From: Pirellula sp.
GTDB taxonomy: Bacteria > Planctomycetota > Planctomycetia > Pirellulales > Pirellulaceae
Direction: 5' to 3'
Assembly (NCBI GenBank): GCA_021300155.1
Contig: JAJTID010000015.1
Coordinates: forward strand, 58,470 to 122,469
Length of the DNA stretch: 64,000 bases
This document shows positions 10,873 through 19,892 of this stretch, in pieces. Made by a program: the position numbers and the translations under genes. Below the pieces are notes generated by a model. It was not told where the DNA came from. It worked only from the letters and a program-made list of their open reading frames with translations, and searched no databases. Positions within the stretch are counted from its first letter, which is position 1, and each line of letters begins with the position of its first letter.

Positions 10873-10920
10873 AAAGCAACAAGCACGCAGCGGGTTGGGA
10901 TTGAGCGAAAGGAATAGCGG

Positions 10921-11784
10921 ATGAAAGGTATTGTCTTAGCGGGTGGTTCTGGTTCTCGCCTTCACCCTATCACCAGGGCGGTCAGCAAACAACTTCTTCC
11001 GGTGTACGACAAGCCGATGATCTACTACCCGCTGTCGACATTGATGCTGGCTGGAATTCGAGAAATTCTGCTGATATCAACGCCTCAAGATTTACCATCC
11101 TTTCAGCGATTGCTGGGCGATGGAAAACAGTGGGGCATACAGATAGACTACGCAGCACAATCCGCTCCCGAAGGAATTGCCCAAGCGTTCCTTATCGGTG
11201 AGACTTTCCTTCGTGGATCTTCGGTAGCCTTAGTCTTGGGCGACAACATCTTCTATGGGCAAGGTTTTCGCAACCTATTGCTCCGAGCGAAATCACAGTC
11301 GAGCGGTGCGACGCTCTTTGGATTTCACGTTGCAGATCCCGAACGGTACGGTGTAGTGGAGTTTGATTCTCACGGAAAAGCAATTTCTATTGAGGAAAAA
11401 CCAGCGGTCCCCAAGAGCAACTTTGCAGTTCCTGGCTTGTACTTTTATGACGCACAAGTTGTACAAATTGCAAAAGGACTTCGTCCCTCGCGGAGAGGCG
11501 AGTTGGAAATCACGGATATCAATCGCACTTACCTGGAACGAAACGAATTGCGTGTAGAGCAGCTTTCACGTGGTTTCTCGTGGTTTGACACAGGTACCAA
11601 AGACTCTTTGCTTGATGCCTGCAATTTTGTGGCAGCAGTCGAAAAGCGACAAGGATTGAAGATTGCCTGTCTCGAAGAGATCGCCTGGATTTGCAGCTTC
11701 ATTGACGACGAGCAATTGAAGACGTTGGCTTCGACGTACACGAATGATTACGGTCAGTATCTCCTTTCACTGATGCGTTCTTAG
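10921..11784 (+). CDS. rfbA: Glucose-1-phosphate thymidylyltransferase
   Basis: [50 protein letters not shown]... Confidence 0.96.
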   Translation: MKGIVLAGGSGSRLHPITRAVSKQLLPVYDKPMIYYPLSTLMLAGIREILLISTPQDLPSFQRLLGDGKQWGIQIDYAAQSAPEGIAQAFLIGETFLRGSSVALVLGDNIFYGQGFRNLLLRAKSQSSGATLFGFHVADPERYGVVEFDSHGKAISIEEKPAVPKSNFAVPGLYFYDAQVVQIAKGLRPSRRGELEITDINRTYLERNELRVEQLSRGFSWFDTGTKDSLLDACNFVAAVEKRQGLKIACLEEIAWICSFIDDEQLKTLASTYTNDYGQYLLSLMRS

Positions 11785-11792
11785 GATTGTTG

Positions 11793-11837
11793 TGGTTCGC
11801 TGAGTGAACCTATAGAGATGGTTCGAGGAGCGAACCA
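11793..11837. terminator. Inverted repeat downstream of rfbA, possible terminator or dispersed repeat
   Basis: TGGTTCGCT (11793-11801) / AGCGAACCA (11829-11837) just after the rfbA stop; no U tract. Confidence 0.35.
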
Positions 11838-12417
11838 CTACAGTCCACTAGTTGGTACAGCCAAAGTCGGTTAAGTTTCTTTATGCAGATAACTTCCCAT
11901 CAGTTAGTGCGAGAATATGAACTTGGCGGGTCCCATCCAAAGGGTTTTCCACGTGTTACGAAGATAATAACATCGGCTCTCACGGTTCCAAAATAATCGC
12001 CAACTGAGAACGCTCCAGCCGCGAACCATTCGTTTCCATTCCCATAGATTCGGGCGATGCTTCGAATTCAGATTCAATCGCTGCGTCGTGTCCAAGACGC
12101 GACCCATGACGTCTGCTCAGTCAGTTTCCTAAGCGGTCGCATGTTCAAGTCGACGAGTCGAAAGGTCCAATTCTGTGGCAATATCAGGATCACGAATAAC
12201 ATAACTTATCACAAGCGTGAATTTTTTCTTGGTTTCGTGATGAATCATCGCCGTTCGCCATTCTCTTTTGGGGCCTAGGAGTAGGAGAACGTAGGGTTTA
12301 TCGCGGTGCTATCTTAGGCTGTTGCCGAGGGGATTGAATAGACATAGACTGTGGTTCATCGCTATCGGATGAGTACGGCTGCATGGTTCGGATGGTTATC
12401 GAGACAAAGGAATATCA

Positions 12418-14649
12418 ATGAAAAAAGGGACAAAGAGAGCTATTCCGAAAAGGAAATCACGTTCCATCCAGAATAGCAAAGCCAACATTCCGAATGGAGT
12501 CGCTGTCAACAAAAAGGCTCGAAGTGCGCTTCGTAAGGCGTATGACTGTGACGACACTGGCGAGAGAGTGGAACTGATTCGTAGCGCTGTCGCGATCGAT
12601 GAGAATTTCATTGAAGCGTGGAATCAGCTTGGATGTCATGAAACCGATGTACTCAAGGCCGAAGCCGTCTTTAGCCATGCGATCGCTATTGGAGAGGTAA
12701 AGTATGCTTCTGGGAACGGCGAATGGTCCGACCAGGAGTATTGTTCCTACTCGGCAGCGATGACGAATTTGGCAAAAGTTCGCGAGATTCAACATCGATT
12801 TGAAGAGTGCATCGAATTGTTGGAACTCATTGTGCAAAAAGGAATGCCAGATGCGCCCCATGCACTGAACAGTTTGCTCATGCTTTATCTGCAGACACGT
12901 CGATACGATAAGGCCAAAGCGCAGCTAGATGAATACGGCGATGAAGAAGGTGATGGCGACGCCATTGTCGATTACAGTCGATTGTTGATTGCATTGAATA
13001 CTGGAGCGAGCGAAGAGGAGTGTTACGGTCTTTTTGAGTTAGCCATGTTCACAATGCCGGAGGTCGCAGATTACTTGGTCGGCAATCGGGATTTACCGAA
13101 TAGCGTCTCCATGGATAGCTACGAAGAGATTGCCGCAAGTGTAGCGTTCATGCTTCAATCGGCTTGGCGAGCCACTGATCGTCCCACTTTGTGGCTTCGA
13201 TCCGCGCTTGCTACTTTCGAGAAGGACTCAGAATCGGAAGATGACGACCTTTCGGATTTGGATTTGGACGAGTTGATTGAAGATGCTTTGGGAGAAGAGC
13301 AGGAAGAGGTGGTCTGGCGATTAGAGTCGGTAATGTATGAAAAGAAGATCGCCTATTTCGTCATGGAATCGGAATCTGACTCGCTGATCTATTTTTGGTT
13401 AGGTCGTGGGGAGCCCGGTCCTGAAACAGCGTACCGTGTGTTCCTCTTGGCCATTTGTGAACCCATGGAGGGTGAATCGAAACGGCCGATCCGGTTGGAA
13501 TCGAGCGAAGAGGGCCTGATTCGTGATATGAAAATGGAGCTATCCGCGTTGGAAATCGAGTTCGAATGGAGCGATTACACGGGGAAAGAATTGCTACTCC
13601 AAACTGCGAAACAGATGGACAACGCGATCCATGTGGATGAGTTTGAAGACGAGGAGCAATTGACGGAGTTACTTCAGGAGCTTCCCCTCGATTCTGACGT
13701 GGAGTTCGTGGTTGCCATCAAGCAGATTCCAACGTTTATTGAATTCGAGGGTACGAACGTTCGGCCGTACTTTGGAGTTGTTCTCGACAGCTCGAACGAT
13801 TCGATTCGTACCCAATCGCTCTCACCGAAGGGGTTTGAAAAGCAGCATATCCAGAAACTGCTTGGTAATGCATGCCTGAATCCGATGGTTGGGGACCCCA
13901 TGCGACCTCAATCGATACAATTTAGCGATCCCGACATCGCTTTAAGCGTCAAGGATTGGCTGCAGGAGATCGGGATTTCGACAACCATCGGGAATCAGTA
14001 CGATGACACGATCGACCGGCTCATCCAGATGTTGATCGATTCAGCAAAGCAATCTGGCTTGCCAAGCGTGACCGAAATTGATGGAGTGGATGATGCAATG
14101 TTGGAAGAGTTTTACGAGACTGCGCGAGAGTATTTTTTAGTAGAACCCTGGACCGTCGTCCCCGGGGCGAATCTCCTGGAGGTCCAGCCAGACGAGTCTA
14201 AAGATCTCATGCTCTATTGTGTCGTCTTAGGACAGATGGGAGAAGTGATGGGGCTGTCGCTATTCTCTAGTTTAGATGACTTTAACCGTGCGAGTGGTGC
14301 TGGCCAGGACAACGAAGAGGACGTGGAACCTGTGACCGCCATTTCGCTCTTGTTCAATGAGGATTCCGAGATACACCCTTCGGATTTGAACTTGATAGAA
14401 AATGGCGGGATTCCGATCGCAGGGGCTTTTGCGTACCCGACAATCGTCGCGGCCGTCGAGGGAGAAGTGCAAGCATGCAACCGGGAACAGTTGATGCACA
14501 TCATGAAGGCGACCCGAATCCTCATCGAGTATTTTTCCAAGCGCCCGTTCAAACTAAAGTCGGAGCTCGATAAGCCACGTACCGTTGAATGGTCGTATGG
14601 CAACGAAACGAAACAAGCTGTCGTGACCTTTCGCAATGTGTTTGGTTGA
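12418..14649 (+). CDS. Acidic protein with TPR-like N-terminus and two related C-terminal modules
   Basis: 743 aa uninterrupted ORF; helical repeat segment (residues ~30-200); RPIRLESSEEGLIRDMKMELSALEIEFEW and RPQSIQFSDPDIALSVKDWLQEIGISTTI. Confidence 0.6.
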   Translation: MKKGTKRAIPKRKSRSIQNSKANIPNGVAVNKKARSALRKAYDCDDTGERVELIRSAVAIDENFIEAWNQLGCHETDVLKAEAVFSHAIAIGEVKYASGNGEWSDQEYCSYSAAMTNLAKVREIQHRFEECIELLELIVQKGMPDAPHALNSLLMLYLQTRRYDKAKAQLDEYGDEEGDGDAIVDYSRLLIALNTGASEEECYGLFELAMFTMPEVADYLVGNRDLPNSVSMDSYEEIAASVAFMLQSAWRATDRPTLWLRSALATFEKDSESEDDDLSDLDLDELIEDALGEEQEEVVWRLESVMYEKKIAYFVMESESDSLIYFWLGRGEPGPETAYRVFLLAICEPMEGESKRPIRLESSEEGLIRDMKMELSALEIEFEWSDYTGKELLLQTAKQMDNAIHVDEFEDEEQLTELLQELPLDSDVEFVVAIKQIPTFIEFEGTNVRPYFGVVLDSSNDSIRTQSLSPKGFEKQHIQKLLGNACLNPMVGDPMRPQSIQFSDPDIALSVKDWLQEIGISTTIGNQYDDTIDRLIQMLIDSAKQSGLPSVTEIDGVDDAMLEEFYETAREYFLVEPWTVVPGANLLEVQPDESKDLMLYCVVLGQMGEVMGLSLFSSLDDFNRASGAGQDNEEDVEPVTAISLLFNEDSEIHPSDLNLIENGGIPIAGAFAYPTIVAAVEGEVQACNREQLMHIMKATRILIEYFSKRPFKLKSELDKPRTVEWSYGNETKQAVVTFRNVFG

Positions 14650-14775
14650 TTGCAAATCAATAAGCAAAGCTTAGGCCTGTTGCATTTGCACTCGCATTGC
14701 AAAACCGACATTGCTACGCTAGACTGTTCGAGGCGGTTGTTGGTAGGTATCCAAAGGAGGTTCTAGCTCAGTCGA

Positions 14776-15208
14776 TGCGATTCGTGCGAGCGGCTATGCT
14801 TAGCTTGGTGATGATTGGATTGCTGGCCTTTGGGACGTTGGTTTGCTTTCAAGCGATTTCGTGCCCGTTGTGCGAAGGTGTAGGCAATACAATTTCGGAC
14901 GATGTGAAGTCGCCGGCCATCGGTGTGCTCGCTGTATGTCGGCAATGTTCCGAGATAGCGATTTGGTAATTCCAGATTTAGCCCGTTGGGATTATTGGGA
15001 TGCCATGCCAGAGTTAGTTCGATTGTTTGATCGCCCGGAGTCGGCACGCGGTTTTGTTCGAACACCGATCATGAATTATTTGCGACGCTGCCCGTTACCT
15101 CAGGCGGAGTTGCATTTGACGCGTATGCGTGCTGAAGAGCCTGCGGCGTATCGTCGGGCTTTGACGAAGGTGCTCATCCTGGACAAGGCTGCTGTTTTGA
15201 TGCCATAG
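14776..15208 (+). pseudogene. Internally deleted, frameshifted relic of a planctomycete secreted protein
   Basis: N-terminal TM plus SCPLCEGVGNTISDDVKSPAIGVLAV in one frame, then DLVIPDLARWDYWDAMPELVRLFDRPESARGFVRTPIMNYLRRCPLPQAELHL in another frame. Confidence 0.6.
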
Positions 15209-15500
15209 GCGATTCTCAATAGATGTAGATTGGGACCGTAGTCCCGATCGTGTGTTTGCAGGAGACAATGCTCCCATGCTACGGTGAAAGAGTCGTGGAT
15301 TTGAACGGGACAAAAGACATTTGCTCGGGACAATGGTCCCGTGCTACGGAGAAAGAAGTGGCGAATCTAAGGAAATAGAGCTCATTGGAGGAGTGGAGAC
15401 GGGGTGCTAGAATGCAATTTCATCCAAACGGCTGAACCAGACGCGGTTCTAGCCGAATAAATAACTCACTAATGGAACAACTCCTTAATCAAAGGCACTT

Positions 15501-15995
15501 TTGATGCGTGTTTTTTTGTCTAGCTTTATCGTAGCGGCACTCTTGTTCAACTCGGGTTGTGACTCGAAACCTGCCGGCAGAACCGGTGATTCGAAAGCGG
15601 CTCATGACCATTCGCATGATGGGCATGATCACGGCCATGATCATGATCATAAAGAAACGGCAGCTTCACCGGCCGATGCTCTGAAGAGCACACTTGAAAA
15701 GGCTATTGCAGCAACGCAAAAAATTTTCGATGCGGGAGTTGGCGGTAAAGTAGAGGATGCACACGATGAGTTACATGACATTGGCCACTTTTTAGAGTCG
15801 CTACCGGAATTGGCAAAAAAAGCTGCCTTAGATACTTCAAGTCAGGAAGTGATGAACAAAGCGGCCAAGTCACTTTTTGAAGTGATGGGCAAAATAGACG
15901 AGTTATTGCATGATGGCAAAGAAGTCAAGTTTGATGAGTTCAAGTCGGACATGGATGCCGGTCTAAGTGAATTGAAGAAGATTGCGAAACCGTAA
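15501..15995 (+). CDS. Small lipoprotein with His/Asp-rich metal-binding-like stretch
   Basis: Lipobox-like LLFNSGC; HDHSHDGHDHGHDHDHKE. Confidence 0.7.
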   Translation: MMRVFLSSFIVAALLFNSGCDSKPAGRTGDSKAAHDHSHDGHDHGHDHDHKETAASPADALKSTLEKAIAATQKIFDAGVGGKVEDAHDELHDIGHFLESLPELAKKAALDTSSQEVMNKAAKSLFEVMGKIDELLHDGKEVKFDEFKSDMDAGLSELKKIAKP

Positions 15996-16014
15996 TACAA
16001 ACGAGAATTCTGTG

Positions 16015-16536
16015 ATGAAACCTATTCGAACATGGATTGCATTGAGCGTTACTGCATTACTAGCGGGTTGCAGTTCCCCGGTCGATGAACTCGCTTCGCG
16101 CGCGAAATCAGAGTTGTCGATGGAGAAATCTGATGCTCAAGGAATGTCGATCGAGGAGGTTATTGCAAAATCGAAGGAGGATGGGGCAGCACCCGATACG
16201 GTCCACCTAATTCGAGCCAAAGTGGGTTCAGGTAAAGGAGATACGTTCGATGCAAAGTCGTCGGAGTTTCTTGTTTCCGAGATACCCAAGGGGGAGCATG
16301 CGAGCGATGCAAATCACGATCCCGAGAACTGCCCATTCTGCAGGGCTCGAGAAGCGAAAGCCCCAACCGTGGTGGTTCGATTGGTCGGGAAAGATGGCAA
16401 TCCATTTCCCAGTAGTGCCGAGAAGCTGTTGTCACTGAAGCGAGGGCAACACTTGATGCTTCAAGGGAAAGTCAAATTGGACGAAGAATTAAACTACGTG
16501 AACATCGAAGCGAACGGGCTTCGATGGATCGATTAG
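16015..16536 (+). CDS. Putative lipoprotein, unknown function
   Basis: MKPIRTWIALSVTALLAGCSSPVDE lipobox; HDPENCPFCRAREAKA motif; start trimmed from 15982. Confidence 0.65.
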   Translation: MKPIRTWIALSVTALLAGCSSPVDELASRAKSELSMEKSDAQGMSIEEVIAKSKEDGAAPDTVHLIRAKVGSGKGDTFDAKSSEFLVSEIPKGEHASDANHDPENCPFCRAREAKAPTVVVRLVGKDGNPFPSSAEKLLSLKRGQHLMLQGKVKLDEELNYVNIEANGLRWID

Positions 16537-16955
16537 TGCCGTTGCCGACTTGATCTAGGGGCTCGGCGTCCTGGTTGTTGCAATGCACGTTGCGAATAGG
16601 CTGGATTGGCTGTTCCGTCTCTCGATGCGGGAAGGTTAGAGATCGTATCCACCGAATTTAGAAGATCGTGGATCTTCATGTTCGTCGCAAAAGGGGCGTT
16701 CGCGACGAGGATTGTTTTGTTGTTGATCTGCAGCTCCAGCAAGGTCGAAGTGCCGCCTCCAATGTCCCAATTTTCGTTCTCAACTGTCTGTTGCATGATG
16801 TTGATACATCGGATAGTTCGAGCAAGCAATGAGTCGATGTTCTGATTGATTTGCGGGTCCACGGGGTGCATTTGCTGGCTGTGGACAATCGGGACTCTTG
16901 CGAAGAAAAAGATCAGAAGCCCGAGGAGGCTAAAGGGATGGTAGCGACGTATCAT
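16533..16955 (-). CDS. Small secreted protein, unknown function
   Basis: MIRRYHPFSLLGLLIFFFARVPIVHSQQ signal peptide; convergent with 16015-16536. Confidence 0.45.
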   Translation of the reverse strand: MIRRYHPFSLLGLLIFFFARVPIVHSQQMHPVDPQINQNIDSLLARTIRCINIMQQTVENENWDIGGGTSTLLELQINNKTILVANAPFATNMKIHDLLNSVDTISNLPASRDGTANPAYSQRALQQPGRRAPRSSRQRH

Positions 16956-17042
16956 GGGATTCAATGCGCGATGGTTTTCGGAATGACTTTTTGGTGAGGT
17001 CGTTCGAGTAGCGTGAGAGAGGGACGGAAAACCCAACAGAAA

Positions 17043-17069
17043 CCCTCGCGCACGTTTCGGGTTGGGATT
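17043..17069. repeat. Second copy of the CCCTCG...TCGGGTTGGGATT element
   Basis: CCCTCGCGCACGTTTCGGGTTGGGATT, 23/27 identical to 10846-10872. Confidence 0.55.
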
Positions 17070-17284
17070 CTCGCAACAAATCGAACAATTGCGTTGGAGC
17101 CCGGTTCACGACGACTCGCGATCGATACGTTTCGTTCGATATGTTTCAATTTGCAACATCAAAGTACTGCGGAGCCACTCCGAAAGAGTCATGGAGTGGC
17201 GTCTCTGGGCTATTCACTCGGAACTTATTTTGAGATCATACGGAATAACAATTTTAGTGCGATCCAAGCGAGTAATGAACAGCG

Positions 17285-18565
17285 ATGACAATCTATTTTG
17301 CGAGAGGTTCCAGAGATTCCGTTTTGGGGGTGCCGGATTATTTGGAAGCGATCGAGACCACCATTCGATTGAGGGGGGGCGTACGCAAAGTTCTAGCGGT
17401 TCCGCCGGATCATACTCGGCTTGATTCGCAGGCGGGGCCGATTACCCATGCAGTCCTCAAAGTGTTAGGTGACAAGCTAACGGACGTCATGCCTGCGTTG
17501 GGCACCCATTCGGCGATGAATGAGGAAGAGCTAACGAAGATGTATGGTGATTTTCCTCGCCAATTGATTCGAGTCCATCATTACAAGACGGACGTCGACA
17601 CATTGGGATACGTGGACGCAGACTTTGTTTCGACGGCGACGGAGGGGCATTATCAGGAGGCTTGGCCTGCTCAGGTCAACAAAATGATATCTCGCGGGGA
17701 CCACGATTTGATATTATCGATTGGTCAGGTGGTTCCACACGAAGTCATTGGGATGGCGAACTATACGAAGAATATTTTTGTGGGGACGGGGGGCAACGCT
17801 GGTATCGACGGCAGCCATTACTTGAGTGCGCTCTATGGCATGGAACGCATCATGGGGCGATGCGATACACCGCTTCGCAAGATACTCAATCGTGCGGCAG
17901 ACTTGTTCCTAACACAGCGTCCGGTGGTGTATGTGTTGACCGTAGTTGAGTCCACATCAGATCAAGGGCCTGTGGTGCGCGGATTGTATATCGGAGACGA
18001 TCATTCCGTTTTTACGATCGCGGGTGAGCTCTCTTCGCAAGTCAATTGCTTTCGGATTGATGAAGCTCCTAAGAAGATCGTTGTTTGGATGGACCCAAGC
18101 AAGTACAAGAAAACATGGGTTGCGAACAAATCGATTTACCGTACACGGATGGCGATCGCAGACGGTGGTACGTTGGTCGTGATTGCACCGGGCGTCGCTA
18201 GGTTTGGCGAACACGATGATGTCGATGGATTGATTCGAAAGTATGGCTATCGGACGACGCCCGAAGTGATCGATATGGTTGCTAAGAATGCAGATCTTCG
18301 CGGTAACCTTTCGACCGCGGCACACTTGATTCATGCTTCTCCCGAAGATCGATTTCGTGTGGAGTACTGCACGAATAAGCTTAGTGCTTCAGAGCTTGAG
18401 TCTGTCGGATATTTTCATCGAGACCCGGATGCTGCGATTCGAGAATATCAGATCGAGTCGATTCAAGATGGTTGGAATACAAGTGTTAATGGAGAACGGT
18501 TTTACTTCATACGCAATGCTGGGCTCGGGCTCTGGATGCATCGTAACCACCCACATGCGTTTTAG
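17285..18565 (+). CDS. LarA-like (DUF2088, lactate racemase-type) protein
   Basis: VLAVPPDHTRLDSQAGPITHAVL, LGTHSAMNEEEL, VHHYKTD, VPHEVIGMANYTKNIFVGTGGNAGIDGSHY. Confidence 0.8.
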   Translation: MTIYFARGSRDSVLGVPDYLEAIETTIRLRGGVRKVLAVPPDHTRLDSQAGPITHAVLKVLGDKLTDVMPALGTHSAMNEEELTKMYGDFPRQLIRVHHYKTDVDTLGYVDADFVSTATEGHYQEAWPAQVNKMISRGDHDLILSIGQVVPHEVIGMANYTKNIFVGTGGNAGIDGSHYLSALYGMERIMGRCDTPLRKILNRAADLFLTQRPVVYVLTVVESTSDQGPVVRGLYIGDDHSVFTIAGELSSQVNCFRIDEAPKKIVVWMDPSKYKKTWVANKSIYRTRMAIADGGTLVVIAPGVARFGEHDDVDGLIRKYGYRTTPEVIDMVAKNADLRGNLSTAAHLIHASPEDRFRVEYCTNKLSASELESVGYFHRDPDAAIREYQIESIQDGWNTSVNGERFYFIRNAGLGLWMHRNHPHAF

Positions 18566-18574
18566 TTTCGCCCT

Positions 18575-19822
18575 ATGATCGAAGCAAAAAACACCCAACG
18601 TGCTATCGTACGAATCGGTTACGATGGCCGAGTTTACAAACTGTTTCAGGGGCCAGAGGCGCAGAAACGGTTCGACACCGAATGCCGTACTTTGATTTAT
18701 TTGGAGCAACGAAAGTGCCCCTTTGTTCCTCGGTTGATAGCGGCCGATCGAGAGCGACTGGAAATGGTTACCTCGAACTGTGGTGCACGCGTGGAAAGGT
18801 TAGGTGAAGATCGGATCAAGGAGATCTTCCAGGAACTCGAGCAGTATGGAGTCCGGCACGATGATCCCTTCCTTCGCAACATCACTTATCGGGCATCCGA
18901 CGGACGATTCTGTGTAATTGACTTTGAGTTTTCGACTATCCTCGACGAAACCGCATCGGCCCATCCGTCGGTGGAGACCACCACGCCGGCGGGTGACGGA
19001 ACTCGCGACATCCAGTGGTCTGCCATGACGCATCCTGGGACATTTCGTCCTAACAATGAAGATCGATTCCTCGCGATGTTGTTTGATGAACGGGGGGTTC
19101 GTTATTTAGGGAAGCAAGGGACCATGAACACCAGCGGTGCCGATTTGCTTTTTGCCGTTGCCGACGGAATGGGTGGCGAACGGTCCGGTGAATTGGCTGG
19201 AAAGATTGCCCTGGACAATATTACGCGGTTGTTGCCGAGAGCGCATCGTTTGTCGGACTTGAATCTGGCGGAGTCAGCACCTCAAATTTTGAAAAGCCTT
19301 TACAGCTCGATACACCAGGAACTGGTACGGCTCGGTACATTCGATCCTTTGTGCGTCAATATGGGAGCGACTCTGACAATGGTGTGGATCCATCGTTCCA
19401 TGGTGATGTTTGCACACGTCGGTGACTCACGGCTCTATCGATTGCGTAAGAATGTTGATTCCGCAAATCGCATGGCGCAGGTGTCCGAGGATCACACGTA
19501 TGTAGGGTGGTTGCGTCGCAATGGAAAGATCAACGAGCGAGAATCGCGATTTCATCCGCGAAAGAGCATCCTCTCCAAGGCGCTGGGAGCAGGCAATCAA
19601 TTCGCTGAACCACAGGTAGGAAGCTTTGTTCTGGATCCGGGGGAAAGGCTGATTTTGTGTACGGATGGTGTGACCGACGGGTTGTGGGACCGAGCGATAG
19701 AGGAGATTGTCCTTTGTCCCGAGTCTTCTATGGTTGATCTGGCGCCCGCTCAACGATTGGTTTTGTCAGCCGTCACTGAATCAGGGCGGGACAATTCGAC
19801 AGCCATCGTTATCGAATCCTAA
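18575..19822 (+). CDS. Kinase-like domain fused to PP2C-family protein phosphatase
   Basis: N-term: VYKLFQGPEAQKRFDTE..., HDDPFLRN (18857-18880), IDFEFS (DFE 18920-18928); C-term PP2C: NNEDRFLA, VADGMGGERSGELA, FAHVGDSRLYRLR, LCTDGVTDGLWD, DNSTAIVIE. Confidence 0.85.
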   Translation: MIEAKNTQRAIVRIGYDGRVYKLFQGPEAQKRFDTECRTLIYLEQRKCPFVPRLIAADRERLEMVTSNCGARVERLGEDRIKEIFQELEQYGVRHDDPFLRNITYRASDGRFCVIDFEFSTILDETASAHPSVETTTPAGDGTRDIQWSAMTHPGTFRPNNEDRFLAMLFDERGVRYLGKQGTMNTSGADLLFAVADGMGGERSGELAGKIALDNITRLLPRAHRLSDLNLAESAPQILKSLYSSIHQELVRLGTFDPLCVNMGATLTMVWIHRSMVMFAHVGDSRLYRLRKNVDSANRMAQVSEDHTYVGWLRRNGKINERESRFHPRKSILSKALGAGNQFAEPQVGSFVLDPGERLILCTDGVTDGLWDRAIEEIVLCPESSMVDLAPAQRLVLSAVTESGRDNSTAIVIES

Positions 19823-19892
19823 AGTTCACATTGCGCTTGACGACCATGCATCATGTCTTGTTCACAGCAAATTACTCGAAGCGTGAGTTGGC

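Noticed and set aside
10765-10905. CRISPR-like tandem block
   Set aside because: Units are irregular in length (37 and 44 nt spacing), repeats are degenerate, and there are no spacers or cas genes.
9523-11784. Considered calling a full dTDP-rhamnose cluster
   Set aside because: Only rfbB and rfbA are present; rfbC and rfbD were not found in this window.
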